Of a stretch of DNA of 64,000 nucleotides, positions 56,896 through 64,000 are shown piece by piece. The stretch comes from Paracoccus onubensis. GTDB lineage: Bacteria; Pseudomonadota; Alphaproteobacteria; Rhodobacterales; Rhodobacteraceae. How positions within the stretch are numbered: the stretch's first letter is position 1; each line of letters begins with the position of its first letter. Below the pieces are notes generated by a model. The model worked only from the letters and a program-made list of their open reading frames with translations, did no database searches and had not been told where the DNA came from. The stretch spans positions 124,001 to 188,000 of the forward strand of contig NZ_QZCG01000004.1 in NCBI RefSeq assembly GCF_003591515.1. Reading direction: 5' to 3'. A program made the position numbers and the translations under genes.

Positions 56896-57152
56896 CGACG
56901 GCACTCGTGAGGAATCGGGACAGGGAGGAACAATGCCAGAACAAGGGCGGAGCTGGGAAGTGGTTGATGAGGAATTCGAGCGGCCGATCTGCATTCTGAC
57001 ATGAATATTTCCCGGAGTTTTGCAGCAAAAATTTGCCGAAATCGTTCGGCATAATTATGCCAGCGCACGCTTCCGTCAGATGACGACCGGAACCACTCCA
57101 GATACCCCCCGGTTTATTCATTACCCTGACGATCATCCGGAAAGGTAAATCA

Positions 57153-57392
57153 ATGTCATTTCCTCCATCTCGTGACAGCAAGCGCGGATTCGCGCTTGTT
57201 CTGCTTTTTGCGACCCTGAATGCCGCGCCCGCACTGGCCTATGTTGGCCCGGGCGCAGGGCTGACCGCAATCGGAACCATGATCGCGGTCATCGCCGTCG
57301 TCATCCTCGCCCTTGTCGGCTTTGTCTGGTACCCGCTCAAACGACTCCTGCGCAAGAAACCCGCCAGTGAAGAAGGCCAAGAGTCGCAATGA
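57153..57392 (+). CDS. Small membrane protein with YVGPGAG motif
   Basis: The 79-residue protein has a signal-like first helix (GFALVLLFATLNAAPALAYV), the motif YVGPGAG, a second hydrophobic helix (IGTMIAVIAVVILALVGFVW) and a basic tail (YPLKRLLRKKP). A GGAAAGGTAAATC site precedes the ATG. Its stop overlaps the sulfotransferase start (ATGA). I know similar short proteins next to sulfotransferase genes in related bacteria but no established function. Confidence 0.7.
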   Translation: MSFPPSRDSKRGFALVLLFATLNAAPALAYVGPGAGLTAIGTMIAVIAVVILALVGFVWYPLKRLLRKKPASEEGQESQ

Positions 57393-58861
57393 TCACCGTT
57401 GCCGCGCTTACCGCCAGCGTGATCGCACTCATCTCGGTGCTGCGTTTCATGAAAGTCGAACAGCGGGCCAGCGCGGCCATTCATATCGCGCATGAGGCCA
57501 TCTCGGTCATATCCGATCCCGATCTGAACGATGACGTCAAGGAGCGTCAGGCCCGGCGTGCCGCGCTTTCCCTTGTGAAAACTGTCGTTATTCTGCTTGC
57601 AATTGCTGCTGTCGCCTTTATCGCCGCGGCGGTCTTTGTCGTGGGCGGGGATCTTCTGGGCCTGTTCAGCATAAGCGATACGATGGATATAGCACTTAGC
57701 TGGTCATTCATCATGTGGTCCACCATCGGCAGCATTGCCCTGTGGTTTCTACTGGGCCGGTTTCGTGAAAAACCCGTTCAGGCTGAAAATTCCCAGGGCG
57801 ATTCCCGGGAAGAGGTTCCTTATTCCGCGCTTGATCGGGCATTGCACAATCAGGCTTTTTCCTCCCCGGGACTTCAGAAAGGCCTTTCCAGACTCGAGGA
57901 CCGGCTTTGGCGGCGCAGGATCGCAGCGACCCGTGCTGAGCGCCCGGTTCTGATCACCTCATTGCCGCGCGCCGGAACGACCATCCTGCTGGAACTTCTT
58001 GCCGGGCGGCCGCAATTCGCGGCGGCCACCTATCGCAATATGCCCTTTACCCTGTCGCCATTGCTTTGGGGCCGCTTTTCCAGCCTGTTCCGCAAGGCTG
58101 GTGAAAAGGCAGAGCGCGCCCATGGCGACGGAATTTCCGTGGATTTCGACAGTCCCGAAGCGTTCGAGGAAATGATCTGGATGACCTTCTGGCGCGAGCG
58201 TTACAGGAACGGTCAGATCGCTCTTTGGGACGAAACAGACCGGAATCCGGAATTCGAAACATTCCTGTCGCAACATATGCGGAAGATCATTGCCGGCTCT
58301 CCGGGTGCATCGCGCTATGTTTCCAAGAACAATGCCAATATCGCCCGCCTGCCCTTGCTGAGCGCGGCATTTCCCCGGGCACAGATCGTGATTCCGATCC
58401 GCGATCCGGAAAGTCAGATCGCTTCGCTCATGCGGCAGCATGCCCGCTTTACCGATCTGCATTCCCGTGATCGGTTCGCGCGGCAATATATGGAAGGGAT
58501 AGGCCATTTCGAGTTCGGGGCGGCGTTGCGTCCGATCGCCTTTCCCGGCGGCCCGGATAATACTGACGGCGCAGAGACAAGCGCATATTGGTTGCGCTAC
58601 TGGAATGCCGCCTATGCCCATGTTCTGGAAAGCGCTCCGCAGGATGCGATCTTCGTCGATCATGCCGCGCTTAGCGGTCACCCTGATGAGCAATTGCCAA
58701 AATTGGCCGAGGCATTGTCGCTCCCTGATCAAGCCTCGCTTTCCTCGGCGGCCGGCATGTTCCGCGCGCCGCGCCCGTCCCCGGATCTTCCCGATGCCCC
58801 TGCCGATCTGCTGAAGCGTGCAAAAGATCTGCATGCCGCGCTTCTGGATCGTGCGCTGTGA
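57389..58861 (+). CDS. Membrane-anchored P-loop sulfotransferase
   Basis: This 490-residue protein has a short N-terminal helix, two further membrane helices at about residues 63-86 and 99-123, and a cytoplasmic catalytic domain from about residue 185. That domain has the PAPS-binding P-loop-like motif TSLPRAGTTILLELLAGRPQ and the later conserved IVIPIRDPESQIASLMRQH. Sulfotransferase_3-type enzymes move sulfate from PAPS to sugars, lipids or proteins. The membrane anchor suggests a lipid- or envelope-linked acceptor. It overlaps both neighbours, so the trio is one operon. Confidence 0.82.
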   Translation: MITVAALTASVIALISVLRFMKVEQRASAAIHIAHEAISVISDPDLNDDVKERQARRAALSLVKTVVILLAIAAVAFIAAAVFVVGGDLLGLFSISDTMDIALSWSFIMWSTIGSIALWFLLGRFREKPVQAENSQGDSREEVPYSALDRALHNQAFSSPGLQKGLSRLEDRLWRRRIAATRAERPVLITSLPRAGTTILLELLAGRPQFAAATYRNMPFTLSPLLWGRFSSLFRKAGEKAERAHGDGISVDFDSPEAFEEMIWMTFWRERYRNGQIALWDETDRNPEFETFLSQHMRKIIAGSPGASRYVSKNNANIARLPLLSAAFPRAQIVIPIRDPESQIASLMRQHARFTDLHSRDRFARQYMEGIGHFEFGAALRPIAFPGGPDNTDGAETSAYWLRYWNAAYAHVLESAPQDAIFVDHAALSGHPDEQLPKLAEALSLPDQASLSSAAGMFRAPRPSPDLPDAPADLLKRAKDLHAALLDRAL

Positions 58862-58901
58862 TACATATTTTCCAAGAAAATCAAGAAAGAGCCTGAGAGT
58901 T

Positions 58902-60191
58902 TTGAAAATAAAAAACATATTCCGCTCCCTGGCGGCGGTGATCCCCTTTGCGTCGATTGCGGTCATCGCCGTGATTTACGGAACCATCGCGACCTGGTGG
59001 AACTGGTTTCCCGCGCCGCAAATCGGACTCGCGCATAGCACGATGATGGATATTGCGAATAACTGGAAAAACGATATCGGGCTGGAGCCGACGCGGCATC
59101 TGGTCAAACCGATTGAGCGCTCTTCCGATCCGGATCGCGGATTTTCCGGAGAACTGACCGGTAGCGCCGCGGAAGGCTATATCCTCGTTGCAGGTTTAAG
59201 CGAAACGCAGGAGGAATCCTTCCACACGGTTCGCCTTTACGATCCGGAAGGAAAGGAAGTCCACCGCTGGCCAGTGCATTACGATCTTCTCGATACCGAA
59301 CGTGAGCCGCAAAATGTCATGCTTCACGGGATGGAAGTCTTCGAGGATGGCTCGCTTGCGCTGACCTTTGACGGCGGACAGGCCATTACCCGGATCGATG
59401 CCTGCGGGCAGCCACTATGGACCCATAACGACCGGTTTCATCACTCGATCAATCGCGATGGCGAAGGTCGCCTGGTGACGCTGATGGATGATGACATCTA
59501 CCGGCTCGACGAGGAAACCGGCGAAACCCTCGATAGTGTCAGCATCCGCAAAGAGATGCTTGAAGGCGATAATGAAGATCAGATGGCGATGCTGAAGATC
59601 CGGACCCGCACTCCGGAAAATGCCGATGAAAAGGTCACCTATCTGGGCGACCCGTTCCATCCGAACGACGCCGAGCCCTTGCGCGCCGATATGGCGGATG
59701 CTTTCCCGATGTTCGAAGCGGGCGATGTCCTGCTCAGCATGCGCGAGCTGAACATGATCACCGTGGTGGATCCGAAAACCGGCCGGATGAAATGGTGGCA
59801 TTATGGCCCTTGGTTCAAGCAGCATGATCCCGATTTCCAGCCCGACGGAACGATCACGGTCTTTGATAACGCCACGGGCAGCGACGCCAGTCGCATCATG
59901 TCGATCCGGCCGGGTGAGGATAAGGTCGAGACCTTGTTTACCGGCTCGGACGAGCTGCCATTCTATACCTGGCGCCGGGGCAAGCATCAGATCCTGCCCG
60001 ATGGCAACATTCTGCTGACCGAAGCTGAAGGTGGAAGGATCATGGAGGTCAGCCCTGCCGGCGATCTGCTATGGGAGCGCCAGTTCCCATGGGATGACGA
60101 ACAAAACGTCATCATCACCGAGGCGCGTTATATTCCCGAGGATTTCTTTGACGATGGCGTGCCGCAATGCGCCACGCTCGCACAGAACTGA
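58902..60191 (+). CDS. Arylsulfotransferase (ASST)-like propeller protein
   Basis: This protein of about 429 residues has one N-terminal membrane helix (FASIAVIAVIYGTIATWWNW) and a beta-propeller with ASST-family repeats: LHGMEVFEDGSLALTFDGGQ, LWTHNDRFHHSINRDGEGRL (with the likely catalytic histidine), MSMRELNMITVVDP-like segments and HQILPDGNILLTEAEGGRIM. ASST enzymes transfer sulfate between phenolic compounds without PAPS, normally in the periplasm. The TTG at 58902 gives a protein starting at the membrane helix; the frame is open to a GTG at 58818 inside the sulfotransferase gene, so the start is uncertain. Confidence 0.78.
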   Translation: MKIKNIFRSLAAVIPFASIAVIAVIYGTIATWWNWFPAPQIGLAHSTMMDIANNWKNDIGLEPTRHLVKPIERSSDPDRGFSGELTGSAAEGYILVAGLSETQEESFHTVRLYDPEGKEVHRWPVHYDLLDTEREPQNVMLHGMEVFEDGSLALTFDGGQAITRIDACGQPLWTHNDRFHHSINRDGEGRLVTLMDDDIYRLDEETGETLDSVSIRKEMLEGDNEDQMAMLKIRTRTPENADEKVTYLGDPFHPNDAEPLRADMADAFPMFEAGDVLLSMRELNMITVVDPKTGRMKWWHYGPWFKQHDPDFQPDGTITVFDNATGSDASRIMSIRPGEDKVETLFTGSDELPFYTWRRGKHQILPDGNILLTEAEGGRIMEVSPAGDLLWERQFPWDDEQNVIITEARYIPEDFFDDGVPQCATLAQN

Positions 60192-60204
60192 GCCAACGGT
60201 AACA

Positions 60205-60232
60205 AGGCGGCCTGCTTCGGTTCAGGCCGCCT
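60205..60232. terminator. Hairpin between convergent ASST-like and ecm genes
   Basis: AGGCGGCCTG and CAGGCCGCCT form a perfect 10-bp stem with an 8-base loop. The second arm overlaps the last codons and stop of ecm. It could stop transcription from both sides, though the T-runs are weak. Confidence 0.5.
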
Positions 60233-62180
60233 CTTCCTCGGGCTCGACCAGTGCCACGATATCCATCATGATCCGGTTCAGCTGGAAGTCCTTGGGCGTA
60301 TAGACCCGCGCGACGCCCAGCTCCAGCAGGCGCTTGGCATCCTCATCTGGAATGATCCCACCGGCAATTACCGGAATATGATCCAGTCCTGCCGCGCGCA
60401 TTCTGTTCATCAGATCCTCGATCAGCGGCAGATGACTGCCAGACAGGATCGAAAGACCGACGACATGCGCGTCATCCTCTTGTGCGCGGGTGACGATCTG
60501 CTCGGGCGTCAGGCGGATGCCTTCATAGGTGATATCCATTCCGCAATCGCGGGCGCGGAAGGCAATCTGTTCGGCACCGTTGGAATGCCCGTCCAGCCCC
60601 GGCTTACCGACGATGAATTTCAGGCGGCGTCCAAGCCGCGCACTCACCGCGTCAACAGCCTCGCGGATTTCTTCCAGCCCTTCGGTCCGGTTCGAGGGCG
60701 AGGATGAGACCCCGGTCGGTCCGCGATATTCGCCATGAACCTGCCGCATCACGCCTGCCCATTCGCCGGTCGTGATTCCCGCCTTGGCCGCGGCGATCGA
60801 GGGCTGCATGATGTTCCTGCCCTGCTGCGCCGCTTCCCGCAAGGCTTCCAGCGCAGTACGCACCGCGGCATCGTTGCGCGAATCTCGCCATTCGATCAGG
60901 CGATCGATCTGTTCTTGTTCCACTTTTGGATCGACGACCATGATCCCGCCATCGCCGGCGGTCAGCGGGGATGGTTCACCCTGTTCCCATCGATTGACGC
61001 CGACCACGACCGTCTCGTTGGTTTCGATCTTGTTGAAACGTTCGGCATTCGCCTCGACCAGACGGGATTTCATATATTCGATAGAGGCGATCGCCCCGCC
61101 CATCTCATCCAGCAGCTTCAACTCGTCCCGCGCGCCCGCCTTCAGTTCCTCGACCTTGGCTTCGATCACCGGGTTGCCCACGAAGAGATCGCCATATTCC
61201 AGAAGATCCGTCTCATAGGCCAGGATTTGCTGCATCCGCAGCGACCATTGCTGGTCCCAGGGGCGCGGCAGGCCAAGGGCTTCGTTCCAGGCGGGAAGCT
61301 GCACCGCCCTTGCCCGCGCGTTTTTCGACAATGTCACCGCCAGCATTTCAAGCAGGATCCGATAGACGTTGTTTTCTGGCTGCTGTTCCGTCAGGCCAAG
61401 GCTGTTGACCTGCACGCCATAACGGAAACGCCGGTATTTCGGATCTTCGATTCCGTAACGTTCCGCCGTGATCTCGTTCCATAACTCGGTAAAGGCGCGC
61501 ATCTTGCAAAGTTCGGTCACGAATCGGATACCCGCATTCACGAAAAAGCTGATCCGCCCTGCCATGGCCGGGAAATCTTCTTCCGAAACCTTGCCCTTCA
61601 GATCGTCCAGCACCGCGATACCGGTCGCAAGCGCATAAGCCAGTTCCTGCTGCGGCGTCGCCCCCGCCTCTTGCAGATGGTACGAGCAGACATTCATCGG
61701 GTTCCATTTCGGCAGATGCTTTGCGGTATATGCCGCCACATCGGTGATCAATTGCAGCGAAGGCTTGGGCGGCAGGATATAGGTCCCGCGTGAAAGATAT
61801 TCCTTGATGATATCGTTCTGCACCGTCCCCATCAGCCGCGAAACATCCGCCCCCTGCTCTTCCGCCACAGCGATATAAAGCGACAGCAGCCAGGGCGCCG
61901 TCGCGTTGATCGTCATCGAGGTATTCATCTGTTCCAGCGGGATCTGATCGAACAACGCCCGCATGTCGCCCAGATGAGAAATCGGCACACCGACCTTCCC
62001 CACCTCTCCGCGTGACAGGATGTGATCGCTGTCATAGCCCGTTTGTGTTGGCAAATCGAACGCCACGGAAAGCCCGGTCTGCCCTTTGGCCAGATTCCCC
62101 CGGTACAAGGCATTCGACGCCGCTGCCGTTGAATGCCCCGCATAAGTCCGGAACAACCAGGGCTTGTCTTTTTGGGCCAT
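60222..62180 (-). CDS. ecm: Ethylmalonyl-CoA mutase
   Basis: This 652-residue coenzyme-B12 enzyme converts (2R)-ethylmalonyl-CoA to (2S)-methylsuccinyl-CoA in the ethylmalonyl-CoA pathway, which lets cells grow on acetate and other C2 compounds without isocitrate lyase. The substrate barrel has FRTYAGHSTAAASNALYRGN and GLSVAFDLPTQTGYDSDH. The C-terminal B12 domain has the motif GKPGLDGHSNG (Asp-x-His) near residue 530. The ATG at 62180 fits the family start; the open frame runs 120 bases further upstream. Size separates it from methylmalonyl-CoA mutase, which is longer. Divergent from ccrA. Confidence 0.93.
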   Translation of the reverse strand: MAQKDKPWLFRTYAGHSTAAASNALYRGNLAKGQTGLSVAFDLPTQTGYDSDHILSRGEVGKVGVPISHLGDMRALFDQIPLEQMNTSMTINATAPWLLSLYIAVAEEQGADVSRLMGTVQNDIIKEYLSRGTYILPPKPSLQLITDVAAYTAKHLPKWNPMNVCSYHLQEAGATPQQELAYALATGIAVLDDLKGKVSEEDFPAMAGRISFFVNAGIRFVTELCKMRAFTELWNEITAERYGIEDPKYRRFRYGVQVNSLGLTEQQPENNVYRILLEMLAVTLSKNARARAVQLPAWNEALGLPRPWDQQWSLRMQQILAYETDLLEYGDLFVGNPVIEAKVEELKAGARDELKLLDEMGGAIASIEYMKSRLVEANAERFNKIETNETVVVGVNRWEQGEPSPLTAGDGGIMVVDPKVEQEQIDRLIEWRDSRNDAAVRTALEALREAAQQGRNIMQPSIAAAKAGITTGEWAGVMRQVHGEYRGPTGVSSSPSNRTEGLEEIREAVDAVSARLGRRLKFIVGKPGLDGHSNGAEQIAFRARDCGMDITYEGIRLTPEQIVTRAQEDDAHVVGLSILSGSHLPLIEDLMNRMRAAGLDHIPVIAGGIIPDEDAKRLLELGVARVYTPKDFQLNRIMMDIVALVEPEEEAA

Positions 62181-62333
62181 GATATCGCCTCGCAACAATC
62201 TTACATGACAATGTCGAATACAGAAATATTGATGCGCCGTCAATTCGCTGCTGCGCAGAAATCTAAGCTGCTGCGCTGCCGCATCAATGGTGGAATACAA
62301 GTAGCGGTGCCATTCTTGTTCCTGCCCTAAACC

Positions 62334-62375
62334 AACCGTCGGTTCCTAAACTTGTAACTCAAGGAACCGTTCGGT
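62334..62375. promoter_or_regulatory. Dyad in the ecm-ccrA divergent region
   Basis: Two short palindromes, AACCGTCGGTT (62334-62344) and ACCGTTCGGT (62366-62375), are spaced about three helical turns apart. GGTTCCT and AGGAACC between them also pair, so the 42 bases form one imperfect dyad. It looks like a TetR-type double operator. The surrounding region (62181-62536) holds no gene and both promoters. Confidence 0.45.
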
Positions 62376-62536
62376 CTGAAAATCGAGGAAGAAATCTTTG
62401 GGCCGCAATGACGCCAGCATTCCATTACGAAATATTGTTTCAAAATTTCCATGTAAAGCATTGCATTGTTACCGGATCGATTTTAACAAGAGCAAACCCG
62501 GTGATTCTGCGCCGCAGCACGACGAAGGAGATGCAG

Positions 62537-63829
62537 ATGGCTCTTGATGCCCCGACCTCAATCGCGCCCTATGAGGCGCCCGAGAAAGATCTGTATGATA
62601 TCGGCGAGATGCCGCCTCTTGGCCATGTTCCCCGACAAATGCATGCATGGGCGATTCGCCGTGAGCGCCACGGAGAGCCGGACAAAGCCATGCAACTCGA
62701 GGTCGTGGATACCCCGGTAATCGACAGTCATGAGGTGCTGGTTCTGGTGATGGCCGCGGGTGTCAACTACAACGGCATCTGGGCGGGACTTGGTCAGCCG
62801 ATCAGCCCGTTCGATGGGCATGGCGCGGAATATCATATCGCCGGATCGGATGCCTCGGGTATCGTCTGGGCCGTGGGCGATAAGGTCAAACGCTGGAAAA
62901 TCGGCGATCAGGTGGTCGTCCACTGCAATCAGGACGATGGCGACGACGAGCATTGCAATGGCGGCGACCCGATGTATTCGCCCAGCCAGCGGATCTGGGG
63001 CTACGAGACGCCCGATGGTTCTTTCGCGCAATTCACCCGCGTGCAGGCGCAGCAGCTCATGCCGCGTCCCCGCCACCTGACATGGGAAGAATCAGCCTGT
63101 TACACACTGACACTGGCGACCGCCTACCGGATGCTGTTCGGCCATGAACCGCACGAGTTGAAACCGGGCATGAACGTGCTGGTCTGGGGCGCTTCGGGGG
63201 GGCTTGGCTCTTTCGCGATCCAGTTGATCAACGCGGCAGGCGGCAACGCCATCGGTGTGATCAGTGACGAAGACAAGCGCGAATTCGTCATGGGCCTTGG
63301 GGCCAAGGGCGTGATCAACCGCAAGGATTTCAACTGCTGGGGACAATTGCCAACCGTGAACACGCCCGAATATGCCGATTGGTTCAAGGAAGTCCGCAAA
63401 TTCGGCAAGGCAATCTGGGATATTACCGGCAAAGGCAATAATGTCGATATCGTCTTCGAGCATCCGGGCGAAGCGACCTTCCCCGTCTCGACCTTCGTTT
63501 GCAAGAAAGGCGGAATGGTCGTGATCTGCGCGGGCACCACCGGCTTCAACTGCACCTTCGACGTGCGCTATCTGTGGATGCATCAGAAGCGCGTTCAGGG
63601 AAGCCATTTCGCCCATCTGAAACAGGCCAGCGCCGCGAACCAGTTGATGCTGGAGCGTCGTATCGATCCCTGCATGTCGGAGGTCTTCCCATGGGCCGAG
63701 ATCCCGCAGGCACATATGAAGATGTACCGGAATGAGCATAAGCCGGGGAATATGTCGGTTCTCGTTCAATCGCCAAGGACCGGGCTGCGGACCTTCGAGG
63801 ACGCGCTTGAAGCAGGCCGCAAAGGCTGA
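62537..63829 (+). CDS. ccrA: Crotonyl-CoA carboxylase/reductase
   Basis: This 430-residue enzyme reduces and carboxylates crotonyl-CoA with NADPH and CO2 to ethylmalonyl-CoA, the key step of the ethylmalonyl-CoA pathway. It has the medium-chain reductase fold with GVNYNGIWAGLGQPISPFDG, the cofactor motif WGASGGLGSFAIQLINAAGG and CAGTTGFNCTFDVRYLWMHQ. The ATG at 62537 is chosen because the AAGGAG site lies seven bases upstream; an ATG six bases earlier would abut that site. The divergent pairing with ecm fits a shared switch for C2 growth. Confidence 0.96.
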   Translation: MALDAPTSIAPYEAPEKDLYDIGEMPPLGHVPRQMHAWAIRRERHGEPDKAMQLEVVDTPVIDSHEVLVLVMAAGVNYNGIWAGLGQPISPFDGHGAEYHIAGSDASGIVWAVGDKVKRWKIGDQVVVHCNQDDGDDEHCNGGDPMYSPSQRIWGYETPDGSFAQFTRVQAQQLMPRPRHLTWEESACYTLTLATAYRMLFGHEPHELKPGMNVLVWGASGGLGSFAIQLINAAGGNAIGVISDEDKREFVMGLGAKGVINRKDFNCWGQLPTVNTPEYADWFKEVRKFGKAIWDITGKGNNVDIVFEHPGEATFPVSTFVCKKGGMVVICAGTTGFNCTFDVRYLWMHQKRVQGSHFAHLKQASAANQLMLERRIDPCMSEVFPWAEIPQAHMKMYRNEHKPGNMSVLVQSPRTGLRTFEDALEAGRKG

Positions 63830-63883
63830 CCGCGTTATCGTCATTGTTCCCTCTGACGTAAGAGCTGCGCCGGAGGGGATGTC

Positions 63884-64000
63884 ATGCCTTTCTGGCTATC
63901 GCCCGGTATCGTTTCCAGATTCCGGGCGAACAATATGATCCGGCAACTTGCCGCGAATGCCCGTCATTTTTCGTTGATTTGCCATCGGTGGAATGTCACC
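63884..64000 (+). CDS. Partial open frame at the window end
   Basis: An ATG at 63884 follows a CCGGAGGGG site at eight bases and opens a frame (MPFWLSPGIVSRFRANNMIR) that runs off the window after 39 codons. No family can be recognised from this short part. Confidence 0.4.
   Translation, partial: MPFWLSPGIVSRFRANNMIRQLAANARHFSLICHRWNVT

Overview
The window looks like a chromosomal segment of an alphaproteobacterium of the family Rhodobacteraceae, most likely Paracoccus or a close relative; this is inferred from gene content and order, since no database search was possible. The pointers are a split F-type ATP synthase with a separate b' subunit, with F0 genes at 1-2152 and F1 genes at 29972-34863. 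Divergent genes of the ethylmalonyl-CoA pathway (ecm and ccr), an aerobic hemF, a fused PutA and high GC content agree with this.

Layout: 1-2152 (minus) is the F0 operon atpI-atpB-atpE-atpX-atpF, cut by the window start. 2361-4621 holds an ArsR-type regulator and a psuK-psuG pair for pseudouridine breakdown. 4729-6174 is a PhoD-like phosphatase. 6459-13907 is a ferric-siderophore uptake operon (TonB receptor, binding protein, fused permease, ATPase) ending in an exporter-type ABC protein. 14126-24393 is a peptide or amide scavenging locus: an M20 amidohydrolase, an FAD amine oxidase and a fused double ATPase on the minus strand, divergent from two tandem peptide-binding proteins and two permeases. 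24423-29873 holds small housekeeping genes (arsenate-reductase-like protein, MOSC protein, oxidoreductase, LysE/Lrp pair, hemF, a lipoprotein, an H-type lectin). 29972-34863 (minus) is the F1 operon atpHAGDC. 35284-47152 carries a methyltransferase, gloB, clpA, putA, a VWA protein and lon.

A tRNA-Val(CAC) at 47271-47345 marks the edge of an accessory region that runs to about 57130. It holds a decayed tyrosine integrase, a small XRE regulator with a partner ORF, gene remnants, and an IS3-family element split by an IS110-family element. Next comes the C-terminal end of a DNA/RNA non-specific endonuclease toxin cut off by the IS3 end, two candidate immunity genes, an unrecognised 121-residue protein, a DUF2169 protein and a DUF4150 PAAR-like protein. 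The last two normally belong to type VI secretion effector modules. A truncated SRAP (YedK) gene closes the region.

57153-60191 is a three-gene cluster combining a small membrane protein, a membrane-anchored P-loop sulfotransferase and an arylsulfotransferase-like propeller. 60222-63829 carries ecm and ccr, divergently transcribed around a 42-bp dyad. The most interesting parts are the broken toxin-immunity-PAAR module, the nested IS110 with a structured leader that could be its bridge RNA, and the sulfotransferase trio.
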